This document shows positions 17,403-25,423 of a stretch of 64,000 bases of DNA, piece after piece. Within the stretch, counting starts at the first letter, position 1, and each line of letters opens with the position of its first letter. The notes under the pieces were generated by a model. That model saw only the letters and a program-made list of their open reading frames with translations. It was not told where the DNA came from and made no database searches. Origin of the DNA: JBBSEX01 sp038239345 (GTDB lineage Bacteria > Acidobacteriota > Terriglobia > Bryobacterales > Bryobacteraceae); the NCBI GenBank assembly GCA_038239345.1, contig JBBSEX010000006.1:124001-188000 (forward strand), in the 5' to 3' direction. The translations under genes were made by a program, and so were the position numbers.

Positions 17403-18475
17403 CGCGGTGGTTGCAGAAATGGTGCGCTTTGCCGTTCCGCGGGGGTGTCGCCCGGGCAGTAAAACGGCTGCTGATCCAACGAAACGCTCTCGATGAAATA
17501 CTTCTGACCGTCCTTGCGAATCGTGAAGTAAACCTCCTCATCGGTATCGGTGGATTCCACATTGATGGCGATCACAGTGCGGCTCGCGGTCTTGTCGCAG
17601 GGCTGGGCCATGGCGATTTCGGTATGAACGTCGTCGCGCTGCAGTAATTGTAAATGCCACGGCTGCAAGCCGGGCGCGGCCCACTGTTTTGCTTCCTCCC
17701 AGGGCAATGACAACCACTCGGCCAAAAAATCCTGCGGTTGCAAAGCTAGCGGTGGAATTCTGTCGACAGCCGCTTCATTCACTCTGAACTTCTGAATATG
17801 CGTTCGCAGCAAGATACCGGGATCCAACCGCTGGGCTGCCTGATACTGCAACGTAAACGTGTTGGAATCGGCGAACAACGTATATTCGGGTCCCCCGATA
17901 TAAATGTCGGATGATAAACTCGTCAGCCTGTTCGATGTTCCACTGACGCGATGCACCTGATAGCGCAGCGTCTGCCACATGGAACTGCACCATGGCGTAA
18001 CGTTTGCCGTCACAACAAAAAAACCCCCGTCCGCCGCCGACGGCGATATCGCATATTTGAAGAAACCTTGCGCGCCGGAGATCTCGGGGTAACCGTTGGT
18101 TTCGACTGTCAGCACCGTCGTCCATTGCGCGTTCATCTTGCGCAGCAGATAGAGCGAAGTGTCCTCGCCGCAGGTAATCCCCAGTGTCGTCGTGATAGCC
18201 ATCAACTCCGGATGACCGGGAGGCGTCGCTACCGTGACGTTCTTGATCGATCCGTACGAGGGGATGTCGCTCGGCGCGGAAAGATTCTTGCCTTGCGCTT
18301 TCAGCTGGTTTATAACCAGGCTTCGGACATCCGCCGGACCCACCGTGTTGGCGGCCTGAAACAACAAATCGCGCACGTCATGTTTCAGCTTCTTTTGCAG
18401 CACTTGCCGCTCGGGCGTCACCGCCGAATTCGGTTCGGCCCAAAACGCCAACGCAAGCATCAAGCCGGGAAGCAT
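17399..18475 (-). CDS. Secreted hypothetical protein, 358 aa
   Basis: No family is recognised. It has a short hydrophobic signal-like N-terminus (GLMLALAFWAE), then a helical part (KLKHDVRDLLFQAANTVG) and a long beta-rich body with scattered Cys residues (ITCGEDTS, TPWCSSM, QPCDKT, FYCPGD), suggesting disulfides outside the cytoplasm. A YFTIRKDGQKYFIESVSL hairpin lies near the C-terminus. It starts 3 bases after the stop of the next leftward gene (18479) and is surely cotranscribed with it. The pair looks like an exported two-protein unit of unknown function. Confidence 0.6.
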   Translation of the reverse strand: MLPGLMLALAFWAEPNSAVTPERQVLQKKLKHDVRDLLFQAANTVGPADVRSLVINQLKAQGKNLSAPSDIPSYGSIKNVTVATPPGHPELMAITTTLGITCGEDTSLYLLRKMNAQWTTVLTVETNGYPEISGAQGFFKYAISPSAADGGFFVVTANVTPWCSSMWQTLRYQVHRVSGTSNRLTSLSSDIYIGGPEYTLFADSNTFTLQYQAAQRLDPGILLRTHIQKFRVNEAAVDRIPPLALQPQDFLAEWLSLPWEEAKQWAAPGLQPWHLQLLQRDDVHTEIAMAQPCDKTASRTVIAINVESTDTDEEVYFTIRKDGQKYFIESVSLDQQPFYCPGDTPAERQSAPFLQPPR

Positions 18476-18478
18476 GGG

Positions 18479-19117
18479 TTACCGTGTTAGATCCAGCAGG
18501 AGCGCCGCGCTGCCTTCGGGCCCCTCATAGAGCAACTCCAATTTCTTAATCGCTTTCACTTTGCCCGTATAAGGGAAGAACAGCATTCCGCTCACCGGCA
18601 GCTTCTTCTGTATATCGATCAACTCCGCTTGTGGGAGCCATTCCTCGAAGAATTGCGGGCCGGCAGTTTTACGATTCCGGCTGTCGGAGCTGTCCGGTAA
18701 ACGGCCTCCGCTGGTGGGGCGTCCAATCGTCACGCCAGTATCGCCCATCCCCGCGCCGACTTCGAAATGGGGACGTTCTCCGTTCCAATCTTCGTGCTTC
18801 ATCGATGCAATCACGAACGTGGCCGAGTCCGTCGCTAGCAGCATCTTTCCATTGTTGACCCGCAAATGGAATCGCCCCGGGCCGGTGCTAAACGGCAGTT
18901 TCGAAGGGCCAAAGATGGCTACCTCCACCACTAGATAATCCTGAGCGAAGAGCATTCCGCGAGCCGAAGGAATGCTATGCAGGAAATATTCGGCGCCGAG
19001 TTCGAGATCGCCCACGGTGCCGTGTACGGGATACTCGGAGGCCTTCGCCCTGGGCTCGGTTTCGGCGAAAAGGAGCGCGCACATTGCGAAGAGAAAGCCC
19101 AATCGACCCATATTCAT
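18479..19117 (-). CDS. Secreted hypothetical protein, 212 aa
   Basis: The N-terminus (MGRLGFLFAMCALLFAE) is a signal peptide; starting at the second Met (19111) is as likely as the first. The mature part is beta-rich, with LELGAEYFLHSIPS and YLVVEVAIFGPSKLPF segments and a low-complexity GGRLPDSSDSRNRK linker. No recognised domain. It precedes the 358-residue secreted protein by 3 bases in the same direction. A TATACT hexamer lies two bases before the first ATG on the minus strand, so the transcript may have an extremely short leader if that is the -10 element. Confidence 0.6.
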   Translation of the reverse strand: MNMGRLGFLFAMCALLFAETEPRAKASEYPVHGTVGDLELGAEYFLHSIPSARGMLFAQDYLVVEVAIFGPSKLPFSTGPGRFHLRVNNGKMLLATDSATFVIASMKHEDWNGERPHFEVGAGMGDTGVTIGRPTSGGRLPDSSDSRNRKTAGPQFFEEWLPQAELIDIQKKLPVSGMLFFPYTGKVKAIKKLELLYEGPEGSAALLLDLTR

Positions 19118-19184
19118 CGAGTATACTGATTCGCGGACCAGGTAGTGGCGATGTTAGTTTCGCCGATGATTAGACGTCCGCGAG

Positions 19185-19514
19185 TTAAGGCTTCTTCGCT
19201 TGCGGATTTCGGACAAGGATCGATTTCGCGACGTCGCCATCTTCCGTCGTCTTATAGCGAACCGTAACGCGAACCTTGGCGCGCATCTTACCCTCCACCT
19301 TGGTTGTCGGGTCGATCAGAAAAACTTTCTTCTCCGCCGGTTTACCCAATACGGCTCTGGTAACCGTGATCTTGTCGGGCGCCATATCGGCGATTGTGCC
19401 GGAGAAAAAAAGTCCGATTTGATCCGAATCCAATGGTGGCTGGCCCTCCTGGCGGGAAGTGGCCCCGGCCAGGAAGTTGAGCGCAAACAAGAATACAAAG
19501 AGAAGTCGGAACAC
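19185..19514 (-). CDS. Small secreted DUF5666-like beta-barrel protein
   Basis: The 109-residue protein starts with GTG and a signal peptide (FRLLFVFLFALNFLAGA). The mature part reads as a small OB-like barrel: FFSGTIADMAPDKITVTR, a turn, KKVFLIDPTTKVEG, then KVRVTVRYKTTEDGDVAKSI. This pattern of a metal/solvent-exposed barrel with the phrase IDPTTKVEG is that of DUF5666-type proteins. It is the last gene of the leftward run below truB, 81 bases away. The function of the family is unknown. Confidence 0.65.
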   Translation of the reverse strand: MFRLLFVFLFALNFLAGATSRQEGQPPLDSDQIGLFFSGTIADMAPDKITVTRAVLGKPAEKKVFLIDPTTKVEGKMRAKVRVTVRYKTTEDGDVAKSILVRNPQAKKP

Positions 19515-19595
19515 TATATAGACAGAATACTAAACCATCGCCGCACCGCAGCCCCGCATTGATTAAACTTCATTAAGACCTAGATTAAAATGCCG

Positions 19596-20504
19596 TCAGA
19601 GAACCAGCACGGGATGGTACACATTCTTCAACTTCGCCTCTCCGATTGCGATTAAATCGCCCCCGGCGGAAACAGCTTTCACGAATTGTACTTCCGTCCG
19701 GACACGAAACGGAGATACGCGAAAATCACGGCCTTGGCGGATCTGCCCAACCGTTAGATCGTCTACAAATTCGGATGGAAAATCCGGCAGTAAGTCCGAT
19801 GCCGGGATCATCGCTTCCTCAAAACGGCCCGCTTCCGCTAGTGCTTTTAATTCTTCCAGCGTGCGCGAGCGCTCGAGCGTAAAATCTCCGGTCCGCGTGC
19901 GGCGCAGGGCGGTGAGGTGAGCACCACAACCAAGTTGCACGCCCAGGTCATGAGCGATGCTTCGGACGTAGGTTCCCGACGAGCAGTGGATTCGAACCGT
20001 CGCCTCGGTAGTTGTCGACCCCAGCAGGTCCAGGGAATGGATAGTGATCTGTACAGCCGGCAACTCCACCACTTGTTGCTTGCGCGCCAGGCGATATGCC
20101 GGCACGCCGTTGATCTTCTTCGCCGATACCGCGGGTGGCACTTGCTGAATCACGCCACGGAAGGAATCTAGCGCCTGTTCCAGTATTTCCGGCGATAGGT
20201 TCACGGCAACGGCGGGCGACGTGGCGACGCCTTCGCGATCGTACGTATCGGTGGAAAAACCAAAGCCGATTACGGCTTCATAAACCTTGTCGTTCCTGGT
20301 GTAAAACTGCGCCAGGCGGGTGGCGCGTTCGATAACTAGCGGCAGGACCCCGGTTGCCATCGGATCCAGAGTGCCCAGATGTCCAACCTTTTTCGTATTG
20401 GCAAAGCGGCGGATTTTATTGACGACATCATGCGACGTCCATCCCGGGGGCTTGTCGACAACAATGACTCCATTCACTTCCCCAATGTAGCAGGCGTCTT
20501 TCAT
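19596..20504 (-). CDS. truB: tRNA pseudouridine(55) synthase TruB
   Basis: The 302-residue enzyme makes the conserved pseudouridine at position 55 of the tRNA T loop. The catalytic motif GHLGTLDPMATGVL is at 41-54 with the nucleophile Asp47, preceded by VVDKPPGWTSHD. The YEAVIGFGFSTDTYD strand and the TYVRSIAHDLG motif follow, and a PUA-like C-terminal region closes the protein. The start at 20504 gives a nine-residue extension before the usual N-GV-VVDKP start; GTG at 20477 is an alternative. Its usual neighbours rbfA and infB are absent, so it has left the ancestral cluster. Confidence 0.95.
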   Translation of the reverse strand: MKDACYIGEVNGVIVVDKPPGWTSHDVVNKIRRFANTKKVGHLGTLDPMATGVLPLVIERATRLAQFYTRNDKVYEAVIGFGFSTDTYDREGVATSPAVAVNLSPEILEQALDSFRGVIQQVPPAVSAKKINGVPAYRLARKQQVVELPAVQITIHSLDLLGSTTTEATVRIHCSSGTYVRSIAHDLGVQLGCGAHLTALRRTRTGDFTLERSRTLEELKALAEAGRFEEAMIPASDLLPDFPSEFVDDLTVGQIRQGRDFRVSPFRVRTEVQFVKAVSAGGDLIAIGEAKLKNVYHPVLVL

Positions 20505-20584
20505 TGCGCTGGGGTGAAAATTATTTTTGAAAATGATGTCGATCCGCCGGCTATCGTACGTCGTTTCGGCGAAGGAGATTAACT

Positions 20585-21190
20585 ATGAATCACCCCCTGA
20601 CCTTATTACTCGTGGCAACCGCGACACTTGGTGCGGCGATCACCGGCCCCGATATCACGGCAACCGAGCGAGACACGGCGCTGCAGTATCTCGGCGAAAC
20701 ACGCGACGGCTTGCTTTCGTCGGTGAAACTCTTGTCCGACGCACAATTGAAATTTAAGCCTGCGCCGGATCGGTGGTCGATCGCCGAAATAGTGGAACAT
20801 ATCACGCTCATTGAAAATACTGTGGACGACATCGTCGGCAAACAGCTGGCGCAGGGAGCGGCCGCCAAGCCCGATCGAGTTGCAAAGGAGACGGACGCGA
20901 TGCTTCTGGCCAAGGTCCCCGACAGAACCACGAAGGTGAAAGCTCCGGGGTTTGCTACTCCAGCGAACCGCTGGTCTTGGCCTGAAACACAACAGCATTT
21001 TCTTACGGCCCGCGCCGAGACAATCTCACTCTTGCGCTCCACCGGTAATTTGCGCGGACACACGGTGAATCATCCGGTGTTCGGTCCGCTGGATGGTTAT
21101 CAATGGATATTGGCGGCGGCTGGCCACTGCGAACGGCACACCAAACAGATCATGGAAGTGAAAGCCGATCCAAATTTTCCAGTACAGTAA
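20585..21190 (+). CDS. DinB-like metal-binding protein, exported
   Basis: The 201-residue protein is a DinB/YfiT-type four-helix bundle. It has the RWSIAEIVEHITLIEN phrase, with His as first metal ligand, and ends with the WILAAAGHCERHTKQI helix, where two His complete the typical triad. A signal peptide (NHPLTLLLVATATLGAA) precedes it, unusual for thiol-dependent DinB enzymes, which are mostly cytoplasmic. It is the first gene of a rightward trio with the YCII-like protein and ECF sigma factor, 25 bases upstream of the former. Family members are often thiol transferases or hydrolases. Confidence 0.82.
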   Translation: MNHPLTLLLVATATLGAAITGPDITATERDTALQYLGETRDGLLSSVKLLSDAQLKFKPAPDRWSIAEIVEHITLIENTVDDIVGKQLAQGAAAKPDRVAKETDAMLLAKVPDRTTKVKAPGFATPANRWSWPETQQHFLTARAETISLLRSTGNLRGHTVNHPVFGPLDGYQWILAAAGHCERHTKQIMEVKADPNFPVQ

Positions 21191-21215
21191 TAGATCACAA
21201 GAGCGGAGACTCGCG

Positions 21216-21581
21216 ATGCGCTACATGATGATGATCTATAGCCAGGAAACCACTGAGCCGCTTTCCCCCGAGGAAAACGAAGCGATCTCGCAGGGTCATC
21301 GGGCCGTGATGGCGGATGCGGGCGCGCAAGGTGTCTTGGTTGGATGGGAGAAGTTGAAGCCCACCAATACGGCAACGTCCGTCCGCACGGCCGGCGGGAA
21401 GGCGATCACAACCGACGGTCCGTTCGCTGAAACGAAGGAACAGTTCGCCGGCTATTACATCATGGAGTGTAAAAATCTGGATGAGGCCATCGAATGGGCG
21501 GCGCGCATACCGACATCCTGCCGCGGCCAGAGCGGTTGCATTGAGATCCGCCCAATAGAGGTCGGCAATCCGAAATCGTGA
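21216..21581 (+). CDS. YCII-related (DGPF domain) protein
   Basis: The 121-residue protein starts MRYMMMIYSQ and contains the TDGPFAETKEQFAGYYI signature that gives DGPF proteins their name, plus the closing IPTSCRGQSGCIEIRPI strand. YCII-like proteins are small ferredoxin-fold proteins of mostly unknown activity. Its stop overlaps the GTG start of the ECF sigma factor gene (GTGA at 21578-21581). The DGPF/ECF42 pairing is a recurrent genomic association, in which the small protein is thought to act with or be controlled by the sigma factor. Confidence 0.9.
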   Translation: MRYMMMIYSQETTEPLSPEENEAISQGHRAVMADAGAQGVLVGWEKLKPTNTATSVRTAGGKAITTDGPFAETKEQFAGYYIMECKNLDEAIEWAARIPTSCRGQSGCIEIRPIEVGNPKS

Positions 21582-22822
21582 ACAACGACGGCAACGCCGC
21601 CGTGGAGCGCGTCCATCGCGACGAATCACGGCGTATTCTAGCCACGCTGATTCGGATTGCCGGCTCCTTCGATCTAGCGGAGGAAGCGATGCAGGAAGCC
21701 TTCACGTCGGCGCTGTCCTCCTGGTCTGCCAACGGCATTCCCCACAATCCTGGCGCGTGGATCACGGCCACCGCGCATCGCAAAATAATAGACCATAGCC
21801 GGCGTCGCCGAACCCAGTTGGAAAAGCAAGTTTTTTTGCTTCACGAAGCGGCGCCTTCACAACCTCAGGAAATGGACGCCGCGGGCGAGATGGAGATGCA
21901 TTATCCCGATGACCGGCTGCGGCTGATTTTCACATGCTGCCATCCGGCGGTAAATCCCGAATCGCAAATCGCCCTCACGCTGCGAGTGTTGGGAGGCTTG
22001 ACGACTGCGGAAATCGCCAAGGCTTTTCTCGTTCCGGAATCTACCGTGGCGCAACGGTTAGTGCGGGCGAAACGGAAAATACAAGAAGCCGGCATTCCGT
22101 ATGAAGTGCCCCAGCCGCGCGAGTTTCCCGATCGGTTGGGTTCCGTTCAGGCCGTACTCTATTTGATCTTTAACGAAGGGTACGCGGCGGCTTCGGGTGA
22201 ATCGCTCTTGCGGGCGGACCTATGCCAGGAAGCGATCCGTCTCAGCCGGTTGTTGCGTGAGCTACTGCCGGCGGAATCGGAAAACATCGCGCTGTTGGCT
22301 CTGATGACGCTGCACCATTCGCGGCGCGACGCTCGAGTACGCGACGGTGAGTTGGTGCGACTGGAGGAACAAGATCGATCGCTCTGGCATCGCCCAGAGA
22401 TCGCCGAAGGATTGCTGCTGGTGGAGCAAGCTTTGAAAAAAGGCCCGGTTGGCCCTTATCAATTGCAGGCGGCGATCGCAGCTTTACACGCCGAAGCGGC
22501 GACGGCGAACGCAACCGATTGGACGCAGATCGCCGCCTTGTATGAGAGGTTGCGAGAGTTCAACGCCTCTCCGGTGGTTGCGCTTAATCAGGCGGTAGCG
22601 GTTGCAATGAGCGTCAGCTTTGAGGAAGGCTTACGCAGGATAGATGCGCTTTCCGAATTGGACCAGTACTATCTGTTTCATGCCGCGCGGGCTGACGTGC
22701 TGCGCCGCATCGGCCGTGGTCTCGAAGCAGAATCCGCCTACCGCCGGGCGATTGCTCTAACGGACAATCGCGTAGAGCAGGCGTTCTTACGGCGGCAGAT
22801 TCAGGCGGTGCGTCAAATCTAA
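21578..22822 (+). CDS. ECF42-type RNA polymerase sigma factor with TPR-like C-terminus
   Basis: The 414 residues hold a sigma-70 region 2 (residues ~20-85, LIRIAGSFDLAEEAMQEAF) and region 4 (~110-170, TTAEIAKAFLVPESTVAQRL), then a long C-terminal extension of about 230 residues. The extension has helical, TPR-like repeats (DGELVRLEEQDRSLWHRP, GPYQLQAAIAALHAEA, FNASPVVALNQAVAVAM). This architecture and the DGPF neighbour define the ECF42 group, which lacks a classic anti-sigma factor and is probably controlled by its own C-terminal domain. The start is GTG, coupled to the DGPF gene. Confidence 0.92.
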   Translation: MNNDGNAAVERVHRDESRRILATLIRIAGSFDLAEEAMQEAFTSALSSWSANGIPHNPGAWITATAHRKIIDHSRRRRTQLEKQVFLLHEAAPSQPQEMDAAGEMEMHYPDDRLRLIFTCCHPAVNPESQIALTLRVLGGLTTAEIAKAFLVPESTVAQRLVRAKRKIQEAGIPYEVPQPREFPDRLGSVQAVLYLIFNEGYAAASGESLLRADLCQEAIRLSRLLRELLPAESENIALLALMTLHHSRRDARVRDGELVRLEEQDRSLWHRPEIAEGLLLVEQALKKGPVGPYQLQAAIAALHAEAATANATDWTQIAALYERLREFNASPVVALNQAVAVAMSVSFEEGLRRIDALSELDQYYLFHAARADVLRRIGRGLEAESAYRRAIALTDNRVEQAFLRRQIQAVRQI

Positions 22823-22851
22823 TCAACCTTCGTGAGAAAATTGTTTCGTTC

Positions 22852-23568
22852 ATGGCGGACCAACCAACACCACCGAAGGCAATGCGCCGGCTCTTTGAGC
22901 GCTACCAGAATTTCCGCGGCACTATCTTTCCAGAGCATCGGGAGTTGTTTGAGACTTTGGCTGAATCGCAAAGCCCCGAAGTGTTATTCATTACCTGCTC
23001 GGACTCGCGCGTGGTCCCCGACATGATTATGCAAAGCGGTCCGGGCGAGCTCTTCGTTTGCCGGAACGCGGGCAACATCGTACCGCCCCATGGTGAAATG
23101 GCCGGTGGCGTTTCGGCCACCATTGAATACGCGGTAGCCGTTTTGAACGTGAAGGCGATCGTGATTTGCGGCCACTCCGACTGTGGTGCAATGAAGGCGC
23201 TTCTGCATCCCGAAACAGTGGCTGAGTTGCCGACAGTGGGGGCGTGGCTGCGCCAATCGGAGTCGGCGCGGCGCGTGGTATCGGAGCACTATGCCGACGC
23301 CAGTGAAGCGGAAATACTGGAGGCGCTGATCGAAGAGAATGTCGTGGCGCAATTGGAACATCTGGAAACCCATCCTTATGTCGCGTCTCGCTTACGCCGC
23401 GGCGATCTTGAATTATATGGGTGGACCTATCGCATCCACACCGGCGAGATTCTGACGCTCGATGCACGGCAAGGCCGCTTTGTTCCGCTCGATGCCAGCT
23501 TACACGCGGCCACGCAAAAGCCGCGGCGAATGTTGACTCGCGACTCTAAGGCAGCACCCTCAGCTTAG
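22852..23568 (+). CDS. Beta-class carbonic anhydrase
   Basis: The 238-residue enzyme interconverts CO2 and bicarbonate. Zinc ligands and catalytic residues are visible: Cys49-Ser-Asp51-Ser-Arg53 in FITCSDSRVVPD and His108/Cys111 in ICGHSDCGAMKAL. The GNIVPP loop and the late YGWTYRIHTGEIL strand are typical of the CynT-like subgroup. The last 30 residues are a basic, poorly conserved tail. It begins 30 bases after the sigma factor stop and could be in the same transcript. No cyanase or bicarbonate transporter is nearby, so supply for biosynthetic carboxylation is the likeliest role. Confidence 0.95.
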   Translation: MADQPTPPKAMRRLFERYQNFRGTIFPEHRELFETLAESQSPEVLFITCSDSRVVPDMIMQSGPGELFVCRNAGNIVPPHGEMAGGVSATIEYAVAVLNVKAIVICGHSDCGAMKALLHPETVAELPTVGAWLRQSESARRVVSEHYADASEAEILEALIEENVVAQLEHLETHPYVASRLRRGDLELYGWTYRIHTGEILTLDARQGRFVPLDASLHAATQKPRRMLTRDSKAAPSA

Positions 23569-23609
23569 GCGGAACCGGGCGGTAGCGCGGTTTCTCCCAG
23601 CTAGGCGCC

Positions 23610-24083
23610 TCAGCTCTTGGGGTGCTTCTTGGCGGCTAACATCTCCAAGGACTTCTCGATGCGCCGGGCTCTGGTCTCTACTTTTTTGGCCTCACCGATC
23701 CAATCTACGAATTCTTTCTGGTGCGAATAAGAGAGCGCCGCGAACGCATTGCCGGCACCCGCGACTTTGGTTAGAGACGCCTGCAGGTCATCCGGAATCT
23801 CGACGCTGCGCGGTGTGTCGTCAATTTCCAGAGTGACGTTCACGGTATCGCCGGCCTTGGCTTTGGCGCCAGCCTGCAATTCCTTGTTCACCATCATCAC
23901 GTACGTTCCATCGCCTTCCGGCATCAAGGAATTGCGAAAGGGGAAACCGTTGATCGTGCCCTTTACAGCTTGTCGGGCTTGGATCCCAAGGGTAGAATGC
24001 ACATCGAAGTCGATCGGCAGAAAAGTCCAGGCGCCATTCGGCCCGCGTCCGATCAGTTTAGCGCTGAACTTTTGTTTGGCCAT
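23610..24083 (-). CDS. DUF1905/OmdA-domain protein (YdeI-like)
   Basis: The 157 residues combine an N-terminal DUF1905 barrel (FSAKLIGRGPNGAWTFLPID, then KGTINGFPFRNSLMPEGD) and a C-terminal OmdA helix region with FAALSYSHQKEFVDWIGEA and the basic KKVETRARRIEKSLEML. The second half shares its TRARRI-like helix with the larger YdeI/OmdA protein at 16824 (ETRAKKILQFV). It converges with the carbonic anhydrase gene and follows the LysR gene by 47 bases on the same strand. The biochemical role of these proteins is not established. Confidence 0.88.
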   Translation of the reverse strand: MAKQKFSAKLIGRGPNGAWTFLPIDFDVHSTLGIQARQAVKGTINGFPFRNSLMPEGDGTYVMMVNKELQAGAKAKAGDTVNVTLEIDDTPRSVEIPDDLQASLTKVAGAGNAFAALSYSHQKEFVDWIGEAKKVETRARRIEKSLEMLAAKKHPKS

Positions 24084-24129
24084 TGAGCAGACAGTATATA
24101 CGCTTGGGTGGCGCCGGTCTCGCTGTACC

Positions 24130-25068
24130 TCAAATGCCCACGGCTTCCGGGCTAACGCGGACTACATCGTTGGGTTGCGGGAGCCAATTCTTCCAATTCT
24201 GCGCGACCTCTGAGAAGGCCGTAAGAACGGACGTACGATAGGCTTCGCGGCGGAAGACCATGCCCGTTTCCGCCATCAGTTTGCCGCCCGGCAGCCGGAT
24301 CGCTTTGAGAGATTTTCGTTGCAAATCGCCCGAGACACTCCACGTGGGCAGGAAGGCAATGCCAACGCCGAGCTTCACCATTTCACGAATAGAGTCTGCT
24401 TGATCGTTGGCGATGACACTGACCGGCCTTAAACCAATTTCTTCACAGTGACGGCGGATGGAAGATTCTATAATCGCCGCTCGTTGATAAATAATAAAAG
24501 TCCGGCTGGAAACATCTTTCATGAAAATTGTTTTGCGCTTCGCCAGTGGATCCGCCGGGGAGATGACAAGAACCAGCTCATATTGCCAGAGGCTTTCGGA
24601 CTCGAAGTTTCGATCGGAGACCGGAAGGTTCATCAGCAGTACGTCGACCTTTCCGGTACGCAAATTCTCCGCCAGCGCGTCATCGTCACCGGTAGTAACC
24701 GCTACATCGACTCCCGGATATTTGGCCAAAAATGCCTGCACCAGGCGTGGGACCATGGCGGCACTCATGTGCGGTCCGCAGCCCAACCGGAGACGCCCCC
24801 CAGTGATTCCACTAAGCTCTCGCACGGCGTCGATAGCACGGTCATGTTCGATCATGATTCGCTTGGCGTACTCCACTAACGTATGCCCCGCGGCAGTCAG
24901 GATCAGCGTGCGCCCAGCACGTTGATACAGCTTCTTCCCCAGTTCCAATTCCAGAAGTTGGAGTTGACTGAAGATCGCCGGCGCGGAAAGGTGCAGCAAC
25001 CTGCCGGCCCGCTCCAGGCTTGCGACGTCACCGACCGCTATCAGCGCTTTTAAGTGGGCGAGTTCCAT
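24130..25068 (-). CDS. LysR-family transcriptional regulator
   Basis: The 312-residue protein has an N-terminal winged helix (residues 1-60, LKALIAVGDVASLERAG then LSAPAIFSQLQLLELELG) and the type 2 periplasmic-binding-like effector domain from about 90. A GRLRLGCGPHMSAAMVPRLV strand and VKLGVGIAFLPTWS are typical of the effector fold. The Gln/Ser-Gln recognition helix differs slightly from the common QPALSRQI. The gene is divergent from Oar receptor 1 across a 355-base gap, so that receptor is a candidate target. The OmdA-type gene lies downstream. Confidence 0.92.
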   Translation of the reverse strand: MELAHLKALIAVGDVASLERAGRLLHLSAPAIFSQLQLLELELGKKLYQRAGRTLILTAAGHTLVEYAKRIMIEHDRAIDAVRELSGITGGRLRLGCGPHMSAAMVPRLVQAFLAKYPGVDVAVTTGDDDALAENLRTGKVDVLLMNLPVSDRNFESESLWQYELVLVISPADPLAKRKTIFMKDVSSRTFIIYQRAAIIESSIRRHCEEIGLRPVSVIANDQADSIREMVKLGVGIAFLPTWSVSGDLQRKSLKAIRLPGGKLMAETGMVFRREAYRTSVLTAFSEVAQNWKNWLPQPNDVVRVSPEAVGI

Positions 25069-25423
25069 CGGGACTAGTCAAAATTGTAACAGCCCGGTTC
25101 CAAACTGGTGAATGCTGGCTTTTAATAAATCGAATTATGCGGCCTCGGGAGGTCGGCTACACTGATATCAATTCAGCTTTAGGTGGGAGTTCAGGCGGGG
25201 TCTCGCGCGCATTGCCACATAGCGCGGTTGACGCCGGGACGCCCGGGAAGTATTGTACTTACCAAGGGGTCGGTTCATTTGAAGCGTCAACGTCAGGGAT
25301 TTGCTTTGTTGGCAAGTCTCATACACGACATCACGACCTTCCGCGCGCAGGCCGTAGCGCAATCTCTGCGTGCCCCCTCCATTGGCCAATTTCTGAACCA
25401 TATTTTCATTAAGAAGGGTCGCT
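25069..25423. other. 355-base divergent intergenic region, LysR gene / Oar receptor 1
   Basis: No gene is apparent. The region holds one good plus-strand promoter candidate at 25228-25256, which implies a leader of about 160 bases before the receptor start. The leader contains no riboswitch or intrinsic attenuator that I can recognise. A LysR-type T-N11-A site could not be assigned with confidence. Confidence 0.6.
25228..25256 (+). promoter_or_regulatory. Candidate sigma-70 promoter for Oar receptor 1
   Basis: TTGACG (-35, 25228-25233) is separated by 17 bases from TATTGT (-10, 25251-25256). Both hexamers and the spacing agree well with the consensus. The start would be near 25263, leaving a leader of about 160 bases. 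Confidence 0.45.
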
